Assembly (NCBI GenBank): GCA_021199795.1
Contig: JAJQHJ010000024.1
Location: forward strand, 1 to 64,000
Length of the DNA: 64,000 bases
Source of the DNA: Oscillospiraceae bacterium
GTDB lineage: Bacteria; Bacillota; Clostridia; Oscillospirales; Ruminococcaceae
Direction: 5' to 3'
Shown here: positions 1-7,945 of the stretch, in pieces
Position numbering within the stretch: position 1 is the first letter of the stretch
Layout: every line of letters starts with the position of its first letter
The notes under the pieces: model-generated
Told to the model about the DNA's origin: nothing
The model's database searches: none
What the model saw: the letters and a program-made list of their open reading frames with translations, nothing else
Program-made: the position numbers and the translations under genes

Positions 1-67
1 TAGTCGGACTCGAACCGACGACCTGCGCATTACGAATGCGCTGCTCTACCAACTGAGCCATACTAGC
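1..67 (-). tRNA. tRNA-Thr (anticodon CGT), 3' end cut by the window edge
   Basis: On the minus strand the sequence starts GCTAGTA (acceptor stem), then has a D arm with GCTCAGTTGGTAGAGC, an anticodon stem GCGCA/TGCGC around loop TTCGTAA, and a T arm GTCGG-TTCGAGT-CCGAC. The loop places CGT as anticodon, which reads the threonine codon ACG. Only two bases of the 3' acceptor strand lie in the window, so the discriminator and CCA end cannot be judged. Confidence 0.93.
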
Positions 68-78
68 GGATGTGTCCT

Positions 79-133
79 TTACGAATGCGCTGCTCTACCA
101 ACGACTTTGCGTAGCAAAGCGTAGCCACACTAG
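79..133 (-). repeat. Broken partial copy of the adjacent tRNA-Thr
   Basis: The 24 bases at 79-102 repeat exactly the anticodon-to-D-arm part of the tRNA at 30-53, and ACTAGC at 128-133 repeats the acceptor 5' end. Between them the D-arm region is replaced by a short hairpin (CTTTGC-GTA-GCAAAG). It lacks a T arm and cannot be a functional tRNA. It may be a relic of duplication or of an old insertion at the tRNA. The rest of the gap up to the first promoter shows nothing else. Confidence 0.7.
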
Positions 134-219
134 CAACGCTTCTATATTATAAACGCTGAGTTTCAATTTGTCAACATAAATCCTCTCAAAAATTTTTTCG
201 TCTTTTCTGAAAAAACAAT

Positions 220-248
220 TTGCTATTGTGCGCCGAATGTGTTATACT
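220..248 (+). promoter_or_regulatory. Sigma-A type promoter for the signal-peptidase-like gene
   Basis: TTGCTA at 220-225 and TATACT at 243-248 are separated by 17 bp. This lies about 60 bp upstream of the first gene and no other candidate is better. Confidence 0.6.
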
Positions 249-308
249 ATCTGTGACAACAGAAAATAACAGCGTATTTGCTCAGATAAAGTTGAAAGGT
301 TGGATATC

Positions 309-1388
309 ATGTTTCAGGAAACTGCTAAAAAGCGCAATCCGTTGCAGATTGTCGGGATAATTGTTGTAGTTATCCTCGCTTTGGCGATAGTCAGTACTTT
401 TGTCGTATATGGAATCTTCAAGGACTCTAATTCCGCGCCGATGGTGTTCGGAAAACGGGTTTATATCATGAGCGGAAGCGGCATGGAGCCGAGAATTCCG
501 CAGGGTTCGGCTGTCTTCGTCGAGGAGGGAACCCTCCCTGAGAGCGAGGGCAACGTCATCCTCTGCAATATCGACGGCAAGCTTGCACTTGTCGGCTATG
601 TCGGTTCGCAGACAACCACGTCTGAAGATGGCACCACCACAACAAGTTATATCGTCAAATATGATAGTACATCCGCCGACCAGCAATGGACGGTTGACGC
701 CGAGGACATAATCGGAAGAGCTGTTTCCTACGATCTGTTCATGGGAAAAGTCATAACATTCGCCTCCTCAAAGGTCGGAATGCTGGTTATCGTGATTGTT
801 CCGTGCGTGCTCCTCATCCTCTATGAAGTAATAATGCTCATTATTTCGACAAGGAATAAAAAGGCTATGAATGAAGAGCTTGAGGCTGACATGAACTTCG
901 GCGACATTGAGGCTTTCACCAATGCTGCAGCGGCGGAAAGAAGCTCCGGCAATGATTCAACCATCGATTTTGGCTTTAACACCGAGGGTCAGTCTCCCAA
1001 GCGCAAGGACGCTCCTCTCTTTGATTTCGGAGATTTCACCCCGAAGTATTCTGGTTCTGAAGACACAACCAGCTCAACCGAGCTTGAATTCTCATTTGGA
1101 AGTAACACCCCCGAATCCGTGCAGGAAGCTCCAGAAGAGCCTGATGAAGAGCCTGTAGCTTCCCAGGAACCCGCAGAAGAGCCATTCGCATGGCGTCCTA
1201 TCGCCAGCACTCCCGAGCCTACGCCTGTTTCCAAGCCAACAGTCGCCGAGACGACCATGAAGCTTGACGAGGTCGCGAAGTCCTTGAATTCTGACGAACC
1301 CGCCCAGGCAACCTCCTCCAGAATCGACGAGCTCATCAAGCTCCTTGAAGAAGAGAAGCAAAGACTCGCAGGGTCGGATAAAAAATAA
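309..1388 (+). CDS. Membrane protein with a degenerate signal peptidase I (S26)-like domain
   Basis: This 359-aa protein has an N-terminal membrane segment (about residues 14-37), a segment resembling the SipW/archaeal-type signal peptidase core (SGSGMEPRIPQGS, about residues 55-67), a second membrane segment (about 155-180) and a long acidic, Pro/Thr-rich cytoplasmic tail. In active family members the nucleophile is the Ser just before Met-Glu-Pro and the base is a Lys or His further on. Here Gly sits before Met and the usual HRI stretch reads VGY, so catalysis is doubtful. I prefer ATG 309 over TTG 300, because GAAAGG at 294-299 is well placed for 309. The fold call rests on the short core motif and the TM layout. 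The function is unknown and could be non-enzymatic. Confidence 0.6.
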   Translation: MFQETAKKRNPLQIVGIIVVVILALAIVSTFVVYGIFKDSNSAPMVFGKRVYIMSGSGMEPRIPQGSAVFVEEGTLPESEGNVILCNIDGKLALVGYVGSQTTTSEDGTTTTSYIVKYDSTSADQQWTVDAEDIIGRAVSYDLFMGKVITFASSKVGMLVIVIVPCVLLILYEVIMLIISTRNKKAMNEELEADMNFGDIEAFTNAAAAERSSGNDSTIDFGFNTEGQSPKRKDAPLFDFGDFTPKYSGSEDTTSSTELEFSFGSNTPESVQEAPEEPDEEPVASQEPAEEPFAWRPIASTPEPTPVSKPTVAETTMKLDEVAKSLNSDEPAQATSSRIDELIKLLEEEKQRLAGSDKK

Positions 1389-1415
1389 GACTTTAAAAAT
1401 AATTTTTGAAAAAGG

Positions 1416-1444
1416 TTGATTTCTGCCGGCGAATTGTGTATAAT
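1416..1444 (+). promoter_or_regulatory. Promoter of the type III antitoxin RNA
   Basis: TTGATT at 1416-1421 and TATAAT at 1439-1444 have a 17-bp spacer, with an extended -10 TG at 1436-1437. It points directly at the repeat array, as in ToxIN-type loci where one promoter drives antitoxin RNA and read-through into the toxin. Confidence 0.75.
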
Positions 1445-1477
1445 GTAATTGAGAATAGAGTTATGCTCTGCACTTTC

Positions 1478-1593
1478 AAAGCGGTGATTCTCTACCACTA
1501 AGTGAGAACCTAAAAAAGCGGCGAGTCTCTGCCATTAAGTGAGAACCTAAAAAAGTCGGCGAAGCCCTGCCGATTGCGAAATGGGACCGAAAG
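1478..1593 (+). ncRNA. toxI: ToxI-like antitoxin RNA, three tandem pseudoknot repeats of 37-38 nt
   Basis: AAAG marks recur at 1478, 1515, 1552 and 1590, giving units of 37, 37 and 38 nt. Each unit can form an H-type pseudoknot. Stem 1 is GGT/ACC in unit 1 and GGC/GCC in units 2 and 3. Stem 2 is TTCTC/GAGAA in unit 1, TCTC/GAGA in unit 2 and CCC/GGG in unit 3. Paired positions change together, which supports the RNA structure. The A-rich joints match the cleavage sites expected for a ToxN/AbiQ nuclease processing its own antitoxin. A promoter lies upstream, and a terminator and the toxin gene lie downstream, the standard order of type III toxin-antitoxin loci. The calling is from sequence and family knowledge; the exact processed ends are inferred. 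Confidence 0.85.
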
Positions 1594-1595
1594 AG

Positions 1596-1621
1596 TGGGG
1601 ACGAGTAATCGTCCCCATTTT
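1596..1621 (+). terminator. Attenuating terminator between antitoxin RNA and toxin gene
   Basis: TGGGGACGA and TCGTCCCCA form a perfect 9-bp stem around GTAA, followed by TTTT. In ToxIN systems such a terminator keeps antitoxin RNA in excess over toxin mRNA. Confidence 0.85.
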
Positions 1622-1655
1622 AGTTTACAACACGTTTTATATTGGAGAATATGAC

Positions 1656-2171
1656 ATGAGGCTTTACCATATCCAGGATGAATATATCGATTTTCTGCGA
1701 AAATACGATGAAAAAGTCGCTCTGAATAAAAAAGAAAGCAGACCATATGTTGGCGTTGTGCTTTTGGTGAATGGCATAAAATATTATGCTCCGCTTACTT
1801 CTCCGAAAGCTAAGCATCGTGAGATGAAAAACGGTAAGGATTTCAGAAAAATAGACCAAGGGCGACTTGGTGCAATCAATTTTAACAACATGATTCCTGT
1901 CCCCGACAGTGCACTTATCATGATTGACATAAACAAAGAAGCTGACGCAAGATATAGAAGATTGCTGCAGAACCAATACAGAGCACTCAAGGCTGATTTG
2001 GCTGCAATAGAGAAGACAGCAAGAGATCTAAGAATGCTTATACTTACACCTGATTCAGAGCTAAGAGATTACGAGAGACAAGTAAAATCAAGATGCTGTA
2101 ATCTGTCTCTTTTGGAGTCAGTTTATATGAAATATGAAGAGTGTCAGAAAGTCTTGATTATGGAGAGCTAA
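1656..2171 (+). CDS. toxN: Type III toxin-antitoxin system ToxN/AbiQ family endoribonuclease toxin
   Basis: The 171-aa product matches the ToxN/AbiQ family along its length: N-terminal YHIQDEYIDFLRKYDEKV, then RPYVGVVL, the LTSPKAKH segment with the Thr-Ser-Pro-Lys active-site region, and a GAINFNNMIPVP block. Such toxins cut mRNA and their own repeat RNA at A-rich sites, and pack with three RNA units into an inert complex. Many protect against phage by abortive infection. ATG 1656 is chosen because GGAGA at 1644-1648 precedes it. An upstream in-frame ATG at 1581 lies inside the antitoxin repeat and terminator. The stop is one base from the next ATG, so the CapA-like gene may be cotranscribed. 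Confidence 0.9.
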   Translation: MRLYHIQDEYIDFLRKYDEKVALNKKESRPYVGVVLLVNGIKYYAPLTSPKAKHREMKNGKDFRKIDQGRLGAINFNNMIPVPDSALIMIDINKEADARYRRLLQNQYRALKADLAAIEKTARDLRMLILTPDSELRDYERQVKSRCCNLSLLESVYMKYEECQKVLIMES

Positions 2172-2172
2172 A

Positions 2173-3441
2173 ATGTCTAAATCCCACCGAATCACAATTA
2201 TTATATTCACCCTGGTGTTCATGGTCGCTGTCATTGCCGGGGTGGTTATCAGGACGGCTCAGGATGACGGGCTTGAGGCTGTCTCGCCGGATGTCACTCT
2301 TACGACTGAGGACGAGCCGGAGGTCACTTCCGTCACGGAAGCAACTACCGAATTGACCACCGAAGCCACCACTGCTCCCACAACCGTCAGCACTGAGGCT
2401 ACTACGGAGCCTGTTCCCGAAGAGGAAGAGCCAGAGGAAAGCGGAGAGGTCGTTATCGCTATAGGCGGGGACACCTCGATAGATTCCGAGTTTGCCGACG
2501 CCTGCTACAGCTGGGGAGTCGACTACCCATGGAAAGAGGTCAGCGACATCTTCAACGCTGCTGATATCGCAATTGTCAATCTCGAAACCTGCGTCAGCGA
2601 TACCGGCGAGTCGGAAAAGCCGGAGGGCTATGGCTTCAGGACTCCTCCTGAAATGCTTGAGGGCTTTGTGAATGCCGGAATCGATATTGTGAATCTTGCA
2701 AATAATCACGTCCGCGACTTCGGCTATGACGCACTTCTGAATACATTTGAAAACCTCACAAATTATGGAATCGAATATTTCGGAGCGGGCTATGATGAGG
2801 ACGACGCAGAGGGACTTCTCGTAAAAGAGGTAAACGGCGTCACAATCGGCTTCGTCGGCTGCAATAAGGTTTATCTTTCGTCAAGCTGCGCCGCTTCGGA
2901 AGACCATGCCGGAATCAATATGGTCTACAGCATGGACGACGAGCGGACGCAGGACTTCCTCGCAAAAATTGCTGAATACGACTCCCAGGTCGACGTTCTC
3001 ATCGTCTTCATGCACTGCGGCACCGAGGAGACATTTGATGTCACTTCCTATCAGAAAGAGCTTGGGCGCGCCCTTATCGACAACGGCGCAGATATCGTCA
3101 TCGGCGGACATTCCCACACCCTCCAGCCGATAGAATTCTATAACGGCAAGCCAATTTTCTATAGTATCGGAAACCTCATCTTCTGGCATGTCGACGACGA
3201 TATCGATGGGCTTACTTGCATTTTCAACATCACCGTCGACAAGGACGGCTTCAAATCGCTCACGATAGATCCCCTGTTCATAAAGAATTACAAGGTCTAC
3301 CTCCTCACTGAGGGCGAGGGTACATATGCATCGCGTTATCGCCAGATAATCGACCTCATGAATGAGCTCTGCCTTGATTATGGAATCCAGTTCGATGATG
3401 ACGGAGTGATGTATTTCATAGAAGATACAGAAGAACAATAG
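2173..3441 (+). CDS. CapA-like (PGA_cap) metallophosphoesterase family protein
   Basis: This 422-aa exported or membrane-anchored protein has an N-terminal hydrophobic segment (about residues 7-27), a Thr/Glu-rich linker to about residue 90, then a PGA_cap domain. Visible metallophosphoesterase-type motifs are [27 protein letters not shown] and GGHSHTLQP. The family includes CapA/PgsA of poly-gamma-glutamate capsule synthesis, but many members sit outside such operons and have unknown substrates. No CapB/C genes are present here, so polyglutamate synthesis is not supported. GGAG at 2162-2165 serves as ribosome binding site. The product is followed at 16 bp by guaA. Confidence 0.85.
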   Translation: MSKSHRITIIIFTLVFMVAVIAGVVIRTAQDDGLEAVSPDVTLTTEDEPEVTSVTEATTELTTEATTAPTTVSTEATTEPVPEEEEPEESGEVVIAIGGDTSIDSEFADACYSWGVDYPWKEVSDIFNAADIAIVNLETCVSDTGESEKPEGYGFRTPPEMLEGFVNAGIDIVNLANNHVRDFGYDALLNTFENLTNYGIEYFGAGYDEDDAEGLLVKEVNGVTIGFVGCNKVYLSSSCAASEDHAGINMVYSMDDERTQDFLAKIAEYDSQVDVLIVFMHCGTEETFDVTSYQKELGRALIDNGADIVIGGHSHTLQPIEFYNGKPIFYSIGNLIFWHVDDDIDGLTCIFNITVDKDGFKSLTIDPLFIKNYKVYLLTEGEGTYASRYRQIIDLMNELCLDYGIQFDDDGVMYFIEDTEEQ

Positions 3442-3457
3442 AAAGGAAAGAAATATA

Positions 3458-4993
3458 ATGCAGCATGAAAAGGTACTGATAATCGATTTCGGCGGGCAGT
3501 ATAACCAGCTAATCGCCAGACGTGTACGTGAAGCTAACGTCTACTGCGAGGTTGTGCCCTATCGCAAGGTGTCGATCGACATGATACGCTCAGAAAATCC
3601 CATAGGAATCATCTTCACAGGCGGTCCCAAGAGCGTTTATAAGGACGATTCGCCGTCCATTTCCAAGGAGATTTTCGATCTCGGAATCCCAATTTTGGGA
3701 ATCTGCTACGGCGCGCAGCTGATGGCATATCTTCTGGGAGGAGAAGTTGCGACCGCACCCGTCAGCGAGTACGGCAAGACCGAGACGGAGTTTTCTTCCG
3801 AATCTCTTATGTTCAAAAATCTTCCTGAAAAATCTATCACATGGATGAGCCACACCGACTACATAAAGAGCGTTCCCGAGGGCTTTGTCACTACTGCACA
3901 CACCCCTGTTTGCCCGACTGCGGCGATGGAATGCGCCGAGCGCAAGCTCTATGCCGTGCAGTTTCATCCGGAGGTCAACCACACTGAATACGGCTCCCAG
4001 ATGCTCCGGAGCTTCCTTTACGACGTCTGCGGATGCAAAGGCGATTGGACTATGGAGAGATACGCCGAGACCGCGATCAATGAATTTCGCGAGAAGATTG
4101 GCGACAAGAGAGTGCTTCTTGCCCTTTCCGGCGGAGTGGATTCGTCCGTCTGCGCGGCACTTCTCTCAAAAGCCGTCGGAAGCCAGCTCACATGCATTTT
4201 CGTTGACCATGGCTTTATGAGAAAGAACGAGGGCGACGAGGTCGAGGAGGCTTTCGCCGACTGGGAGGTCAATTTCGTCCGGGTCAACGCCAAAGACCGC
4301 TTCATGGCGAAGCTTAACGGCGTTTCAGCACCCGAGCAGAAGAGAAAGATTATCGGCGAAGAGTTCATCAGAGTTTTCGAGGCTGAGGCAAAGAAAATTG
4401 GTCATGTTGAGTACCTCGCGCAGGGCACCATCTACCCCGACGTCATCGAGTCGGGAGCAGGCGACGCCGCAGTTATCAAGAGCCACCATAACGTCGGCGG
4501 TCTGCCAGATTATGTCGATTTTGAGGAGATAATTGAGCCGCTCCGGATGCTCTTTAAAGATGAAGTGAGAGCCTTGGGAAGAACCCTCGGACTTTCGGAT
4601 AAATTAGTCAACCGCCAGCCTTTCCCGGGACCGGGTCTCGCAATCAGAATCATCGGCGAGATTACGGATGAGAGACTTACAATCCTCCAGGATGCCGATT
4701 GGGTCTTCCGGGATGAACTCGCCAAGAGCGGCGTCGACAAGGATCTCAGCCAGTTCTTCGCAGTCCTCACGACCATGCGTTCAGTAGGAGTAATGGGCGA
4801 CGGCAGAACCTATGACTACACTCTGGCTCTTCGTGCCGTCACAACCCAGGACTTCATGACCGCCGACTTCGCGAAAATCCCCTACGACGTCCTAGAGCGT
4901 TGCTCGTCAAGGATTATCAATGAGACCAACGGGATTAATAGGGTGGTGTATGATATCACCACCAAACCGCCGGCTACTATTGAGTGGGAATAA
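3458..4993 (+). CDS. guaA: GMP synthase (glutamine-hydrolysing)
   Basis: The 511-aa enzyme converts XMP to GMP with glutamine and ATP. It shows an N-terminal class I glutamine amidotransferase (nucleophile in GICYGAQ, then [12 protein letters not shown]), the ATP pyrophosphatase P-loop LSGGVDSSV, and a C-terminal dimerisation domain ending in TIEWE. The length is normal for the family. The last 12 bases, including the TAA stop, form the left attachment core of the mobile element, so the insertion leaves the protein intact. AGGAAAG precedes the ATG. Confidence 0.98.
   Translation: MQHEKVLIIDFGGQYNQLIARRVREANVYCEVVPYRKVSIDMIRSENPIGIIFTGGPKSVYKDDSPSISKEIFDLGIPILGICYGAQLMAYLLGGEVATAPVSEYGKTETEFSSESLMFKNLPEKSITWMSHTDYIKSVPEGFVTTAHTPVCPTAAMECAERKLYAVQFHPEVNHTEYGSQMLRSFLYDVCGCKGDWTMERYAETAINEFREKIGDKRVLLALSGGVDSSVCAALLSKAVGSQLTCIFVDHGFMRKNEGDEVEEAFADWEVNFVRVNAKDRFMAKLNGVSAPEQKRKIIGEEFIRVFEAEAKKIGHVEYLAQGTIYPDVIESGAGDAAVIKSHHNVGGLPDYVDFEEIIEPLRMLFKDEVRALGRTLGLSDKLVNRQPFPGPGLAIRIIGEITDERLTILQDADWVFRDELAKSGVDKDLSQFFAVLTTMRSVGVMGDGRTYDYTLALRAVTTQDFMTADFAKIPYDVLERCSSRIINETNGINRVVYDITTKPPATIEWE
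4982..4993 (+). other. attL core of the guaA-inserted IME
   Basis: GAGTGGGAATAA at the very end of guaA recurs exactly at 14582-14593. The pair brackets the integrase module and cargo. The 3' end of guaA is a well-known target of integrative elements. Confidence 0.9.
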
Positions 4994-5050
4994 TCGCTGA
5001 AGAGCCACAAACCCTTTAGTGATGCGGATTTATAGGCTTTCATCAGACGG

Positions 5051-5070
5051 TTGGCAACAAAATGGCAACA
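5051..5070 (+). repeat. Left integrase arm-type repeat
   Basis: TTGGCAAC-5 nt-GGCAACA occurs here and with identical spacing and orientation at 14460-14479 near the right end. Paired short repeats just inside both attachment sites are typical integrase arm sites. The role is inferred. Confidence 0.6.
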
Positions 5071-5097
5071 ATGTCTGAGGTATTCAAAGAACAACAG

Positions 5098-5140
5098 AAA
5101 GAGTTATCAGATTTTCTACATGTCTGATAACTCTTTTTTT
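5098..5140 (+). terminator. Strong terminator at the left end of the IME
   Basis: AAAGAGTTATCAGA (5098-5111) pairs with TCTGATAACTCTTT (5123-5136) in a 14-bp stem followed by a run of T. It ends guaA transcription just inside the element, and separates it from the convergent XRE gene. Confidence 0.85.
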
Positions 5141-5154
5141 GTGCTGATATTTTC

Positions 5155-5613
5155 TCAATTTCGGATAACTTCATCTGATGGGTAATTGTAACGCCACTGA
5201 TCGTATTCTTCCTTGCTGATTTCACCATTTCTGAGCATTTCGGTTTTTGTCGCCCATTCTGAAAGCATGGAGAAAAGTGCAAAACTTGTCTTCTGTTCGC
5301 TACTGTCAAAGACGATATGTACCTTAATGCCATGTTGTTCAGCTTCGATGCCGTAAACATCTTCCATAGCAAACAAGGTGTGAATAAGACCAAGGTAGCT
5401 GTCGATGTCGGGAACCTTCAATGCCAGAGGTGACACATCAAGCACATCGGAAAGTGATTGTACCAATGCTTCCTTGGGCGTTCTTGAACCCGTTTCGTAC
5501 TGAGCCATCCGAACATCGGCTGTATTTTCGGAAAAGCCGACAGCCTTTCCAAGTTCTTTTTGTGTCATGTTCCGAAGGTTGCGGATGAAATGTATTCTTT
5601 CGCCAATAGCCAT
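5155..5613 (-). CDS. XRE-family HTH transcriptional regulator of the IME
   Basis: The 152-aa protein has an N-terminal HTH_3 domain (about residues 5-62, including MTQKELGKAVGFSENTADVRMAQYETG) and a C-terminal region without a recognised domain. It is divergent from the excisionase-integrase genes, the usual place of an element repressor. Its promoter and the neighbouring inverted repeats suggest control of itself and of the int operon. Ribosome binding site GGAGAG lies upstream of the ATG on the minus strand. Confidence 0.85.
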   Translation of the reverse strand: MAIGERIHFIRNLRNMTQKELGKAVGFSENTADVRMAQYETGSRTPKEALVQSLSDVLDVSPLALKVPDIDSYLGLIHTLFAMEDVYGIEAEQHGIKVHIVFDSSEQKTSFALFSMLSEWATKTEMLRNGEISKEEYDQWRYNYPSDEVIRN

Positions 5614-5649
5614 AGTGGTCTCTCCTCAATTATAATTTGCGACAGATAC

Positions 5650-5692
5650 AGTATAGCATATATGTTTAGAGAGTGTCAAGACAATCTAAACA
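5650..5692 (-). promoter_or_regulatory. Promoter and inverted-repeat operator of the XRE gene
   Basis: On the minus strand TTGACA (5674-5679) and TATACT (5650-5655) are separated by 18 bp. TGTTTAGA (5663-5670) and TCTAAACA (5685-5692) form an inverted repeat that overlaps the -35 element and is a likely autoregulatory operator. Confidence 0.7.
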
Positions 5693-5722
5693 AAAAAATT
5701 TAATTTTTGCATCCGAAAGCAC

Positions 5723-5778
5723 TTGACATAACGCAAAAAGCTTAGTATAATAGAAATAAGCTAAGCAAAAAGCGTTAG
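5723..5778 (+). promoter_or_regulatory. Promoter and nested operator of the excisionase-integrase-mob operon
   Basis: TTGACA (5723-5728) and TATAAT (5746-5751) have a 17-bp spacer. Nested inverted half-sites TAACGC/GCGTTA (5729-5734, 5772-5777) and GCTTAG/CTAAGC (5740-5745, 5761-5766) flank the -10 element. A repressor bound here would block the operon; the XRE protein is the obvious candidate. Confidence 0.75.
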
Positions 5779-5865
5779 TTGATGTCAAGGAAGAAGATAT
5801 AATGATACTAAAAGAAGGTGGTATTGAAATGATACGAGCACTTAAAGTCGAAGGAGGTGAATCAA

Positions 5866-6060
5866 GTGAGCAATATCTTTATGACTGCACAGGAAGTAGC
5901 TGACGAATTGAATATTTCCAAATCGCAAGGCTACAAAGTCATCCGAATGCTCAATAAAGAACTTAATGCTAAAAATATCATTACCTTTTCGGGACATGTC
6001 AGCAGACAGTACTTTATCGAGAGAACGAGTTATCCCCGAATCGGGGAAGAAAGGAATTGA
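5866..6060 (+). CDS. Small excisionase-like HTH DNA-binding protein
   Basis: The 64-aa protein has one predicted helix-turn-helix (TAQEVADELNISKSQGYKVI) followed by a short basic region with HVSRQYF. Size, fold and position directly before a tyrosine integrase fit the excisionase/MerR-like proteins of small integrative elements. GTG 5866 is preferred because GGAGGTGA lies just upstream. An in-frame GTG at 5857 would overlap that site. A role as accessory regulator instead of a recombination directionality factor is possible. Confidence 0.7.
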   Translation: MSNIFMTAQEVADELNISKSQGYKVIRMLNKELNAKNIITFSGHVSRQYFIERTSYPRIGEERN

Positions 6061-6064
6061 ATAA

Positions 6065-7135
6065 ATGTCGGTTTACAAAGATGAAAAAACAAACACTTGG
6101 CGTTCGATTTATCGTTATACTGATTGGAACGGTGAACGCAAGCAAACACAGAAGCGTGGATTCAAGACTAAGCGTGAAGCATTGGCATGGGAGAGAGAAC
6201 AACTCGTCAAAAAGGGTAATGACCTCGATATGACATTTGCAAGCTTTTTTGAATGTTACACCGAAGACATTCAATGTCGCCTCAAGGAAAACACTTGGAA
6301 GACAAAAGAACACATAGTACGAACCAAACTGCTTCCGTACTTTGGAAAGCTGAGAATGTGCGACATAACCGCTCAGCAGATTATCAAGTGGCAGAACACC
6401 TTGATTGAGGAGAAGGATGAGAACGGAAAGGCGTTCTCTCCTGTATATCTCAGAACTATCAACAGTGCGCTTTCGGCGATTTTCAATCACGCGGAAAAGT
6501 ATTACGGTCTGCGTGATAATCCTTGCAGAAAGGCAGGTTGTATGGGAAAGAAGAAAAACCGTGAAATGCTCTTCTGGACAAAAGAGGAGTATCTGAAATT
6601 TGCCGAGGCGATTATGGACAAGCCCGTTTCCTATTACGCATTCGAGATGCTTTATTGGACGGGAATCCGGGAAGGGGAGTTGTTGGCGCTTACCCCCGCC
6701 GACTTCGACTTTGACAAGAGAACGGTGACAATCAGCAAGTCATATCAGCGGATAGATACAAGAGATGTCATAACTACACCTAAAACCGAAAAGAGCAATC
6801 GAGTTATTCAGATGCCGAAGTTCCTTTGCGAGGAGATGCAGGACTATTTCGGAATGCTTTATGCCTTTGGTGAGAACGACAGAGTTTTTCCTTTCTCGAA
6901 AAGCTATCTGTCAAGAGAAATGGATAGAGGCTCAAAAGAAGCCGGTGTCAAGCGTATCAGAATACATGACTTGAGACATAGTCACGTCAGCCTTCTGATT
7001 GATATGGGATTCTCTGCGATAGCAATAGCCGACCGTGTCGGTCATGAGAGTATTGACATTACATACAATTACGCTCATCTTTTCCCCTCAAAGCAGGCTG
7101 AGATGGCGGATAAGTTGGATATGGAAAGGAACTGA
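6065..7135 (+). CDS. int: Tyrosine integrase of the guaA IME
   Basis: The 356-aa recombinase has an N-terminal AP2-like arm-binding domain (VYKDEKTNTWRSIYRYTDWN), a SAM-like core-binding domain (about 55-155) and a catalytic domain with Arg202 (GIREGELL), His301-x-x-Arg304 (HDLRH), His327 (GHES) and Tyr336 (NYAHL). All residues needed for strand transfer are present, so the element should be able to move. It presumably catalyses recombination between guaA and the circular form at GAGTGGGAATAA. It starts 4 bp after the excisionase-like gene, with GAAGAAAGGAA as ribosome binding site. Confidence 0.95.
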   Translation: MSVYKDEKTNTWRSIYRYTDWNGERKQTQKRGFKTKREALAWEREQLVKKGNDLDMTFASFFECYTEDIQCRLKENTWKTKEHIVRTKLLPYFGKLRMCDITAQQIIKWQNTLIEEKDENGKAFSPVYLRTINSALSAIFNHAEKYYGLRDNPCRKAGCMGKKKNREMLFWTKEEYLKFAEAIMDKPVSYYAFEMLYWTGIREGELLALTPADFDFDKRTVTISKSYQRIDTRDVITTPKTEKSNRVIQMPKFLCEEMQDYFGMLYAFGENDRVFPFSKSYLSREMDRGSKEAGVKRIRIHDLRHSHVSLLIDMGFSAIAIADRVGHESIDITYNYAHLFPSKQAEMADKLDMERN

Positions 7136-7140
7136 GAAAA

Positions 7141-7464
7141 GTGTCAGCGAAAAATGTAGATAAGAATAATCGTTTCAGAAGCACCACCGTCGGATTTCGG
7201 GTTTCACCGGAAGAAAATGAGGAGCTGAACAGAGCCGTAGCTTTGTCGGGACTACCGAAACAGGAATATTGCTATCGCAGATGTATGGGGCGTGAAGTGG
7301 TTGTTCAACCGAATCCGAGAGTTTACAAAGCACTCAAAACCCAGATGGCTGAAATTCTCGACGAGTTGAGGCGAATTGAGGCAGGAGAAAGCGTGCAAAC
7401 AGAATTGCTCGATACCATCGACCTTATCTCGATTACTCTTGAAGGAACAAAGGAAAACAGGTAA
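7141..7464 (+). CDS. MobC-like relaxosome accessory protein
   Basis: The 107-aa product carries a ribbon-helix-helix-like N-terminus (TVGFRVSPEENEELNRAVALSGLPKQEY) typical of MobC/relaxosome proteins that bind oriT and help the relaxase. The start is GTG 7141 with AAAGGAA upstream. It lies 5 bp after the integrase and in the same operon as the relaxase. Confidence 0.75.
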   Translation: MSAKNVDKNNRFRSTTVGFRVSPEENEELNRAVALSGLPKQEYCYRRCMGREVVVQPNPRVYKALKTQMAEILDELRRIEAGESVQTELLDTIDLISITLEGTKENR

Positions 7465-7529
7465 GTAAAAACGAAGCTCGTCGGGGAGAAATCTTCGGCG
7501 GGCTTGTAACATCTGAGGAGGTAATCACG

Positions 7530-7832
7530 ATGGTAGAGAAATTTGAAAAGATAGAGCACGATATTTATGTGACGGAAAAGAAATTGAAGGCGGCTGAAAA
7601 CAAGAAGAAAGCTCTTGAGCAAAGTGTCAGGAAGCTTACCCGTAACGAAAGAACACATCGCCTTTGCACTCGTGGAGGAATGCTTGAAGCCTTTTTGAAA
7701 CAGCCGACGGTTCTTACTGATGAAGACGTCATGGAGCTTCTGACTTTCTTGTTTAGGAGCGAAGAGGCACAGAATAAACTGTGCTTCCTGATTGAGGAAC
7801 GTGTCAAAGAAATAGAATCGGCGGAAGTCTGA
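7530..7832 (+). CDS. DUF3847 family protein of mobilizable elements
   Basis: The 100-aa product is a coiled-coil N-terminus (about residues 5-35, KKLKAAENKKKALEQSVRKL) followed by the conserved NERTHRLCTRGGMLEAFL block typical of DUF3847. The family is found next to MobA/MobL relaxases in Firmicute mobile elements. The molecular role is unknown. GAGGAGG precedes the ATG. Confidence 0.75.
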   Translation: MVEKFEKIEHDIYVTEKKLKAAENKKKALEQSVRKLTRNERTHRLCTRGGMLEAFLKQPTVLTDEDVMELLTFLFRSEEAQNKLCFLIEERVKEIESAEV

Positions 7833-7833
7833 A

Positions 7834-7890
7834 GCCCTTGGCTTTCAGACAAGGGCGCAATTATACACCGACTTGGTCGGTGCATTGCGC
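7834..7890 (-). other. oriT: Candidate origin of transfer (oriT), MobQ type
   Basis: Between DUF3847 and the relaxase lies GCCCTTG/CAAGGGC (7834-7840, 7850-7856) and an extended hairpin GCGCAAT..ATTGCGC around CACCGAC-TT-GGTCGGTG (7855-7890). Read on the minus strand the left arm contains TAATTGCGCCCTT (7851-7863), close to the nick region TAAGTGCGCCCT of RSF1010-type MobQ plasmids. Position directly before a MobA/MobL gene fits. The nick site itself is inferred. Confidence 0.7.
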
Positions 7891-7945
7891 TCTGCCGAGG
7901 GCTTTCTAGTAATCGTTGTCAGAGAGGACAGAGAGGAGAGGAAAA

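Noticed and set aside
1478..1593. The 37-bp repeats looked at first like a tiny CRISPR array.
   Set aside because: There are no unique spacers; the units are contiguous, fold as pseudoknots, and are followed by a terminator and a ToxN gene. A type III antitoxin explains everything.
1581..1655. Upstream in-frame ATG that would lengthen the ToxN-like protein by 25 residues.
   Set aside because: It lies in the last antitoxin repeat and the extension is encoded by the terminator hairpin. The start at 1656 has a ribosome binding site and matches family length.
2173..3441. CapA-like protein as evidence for a poly-gamma-glutamate capsule.
   Set aside because: CapB, CapC and other required genes are missing; the family has many members of unrelated or unknown function.
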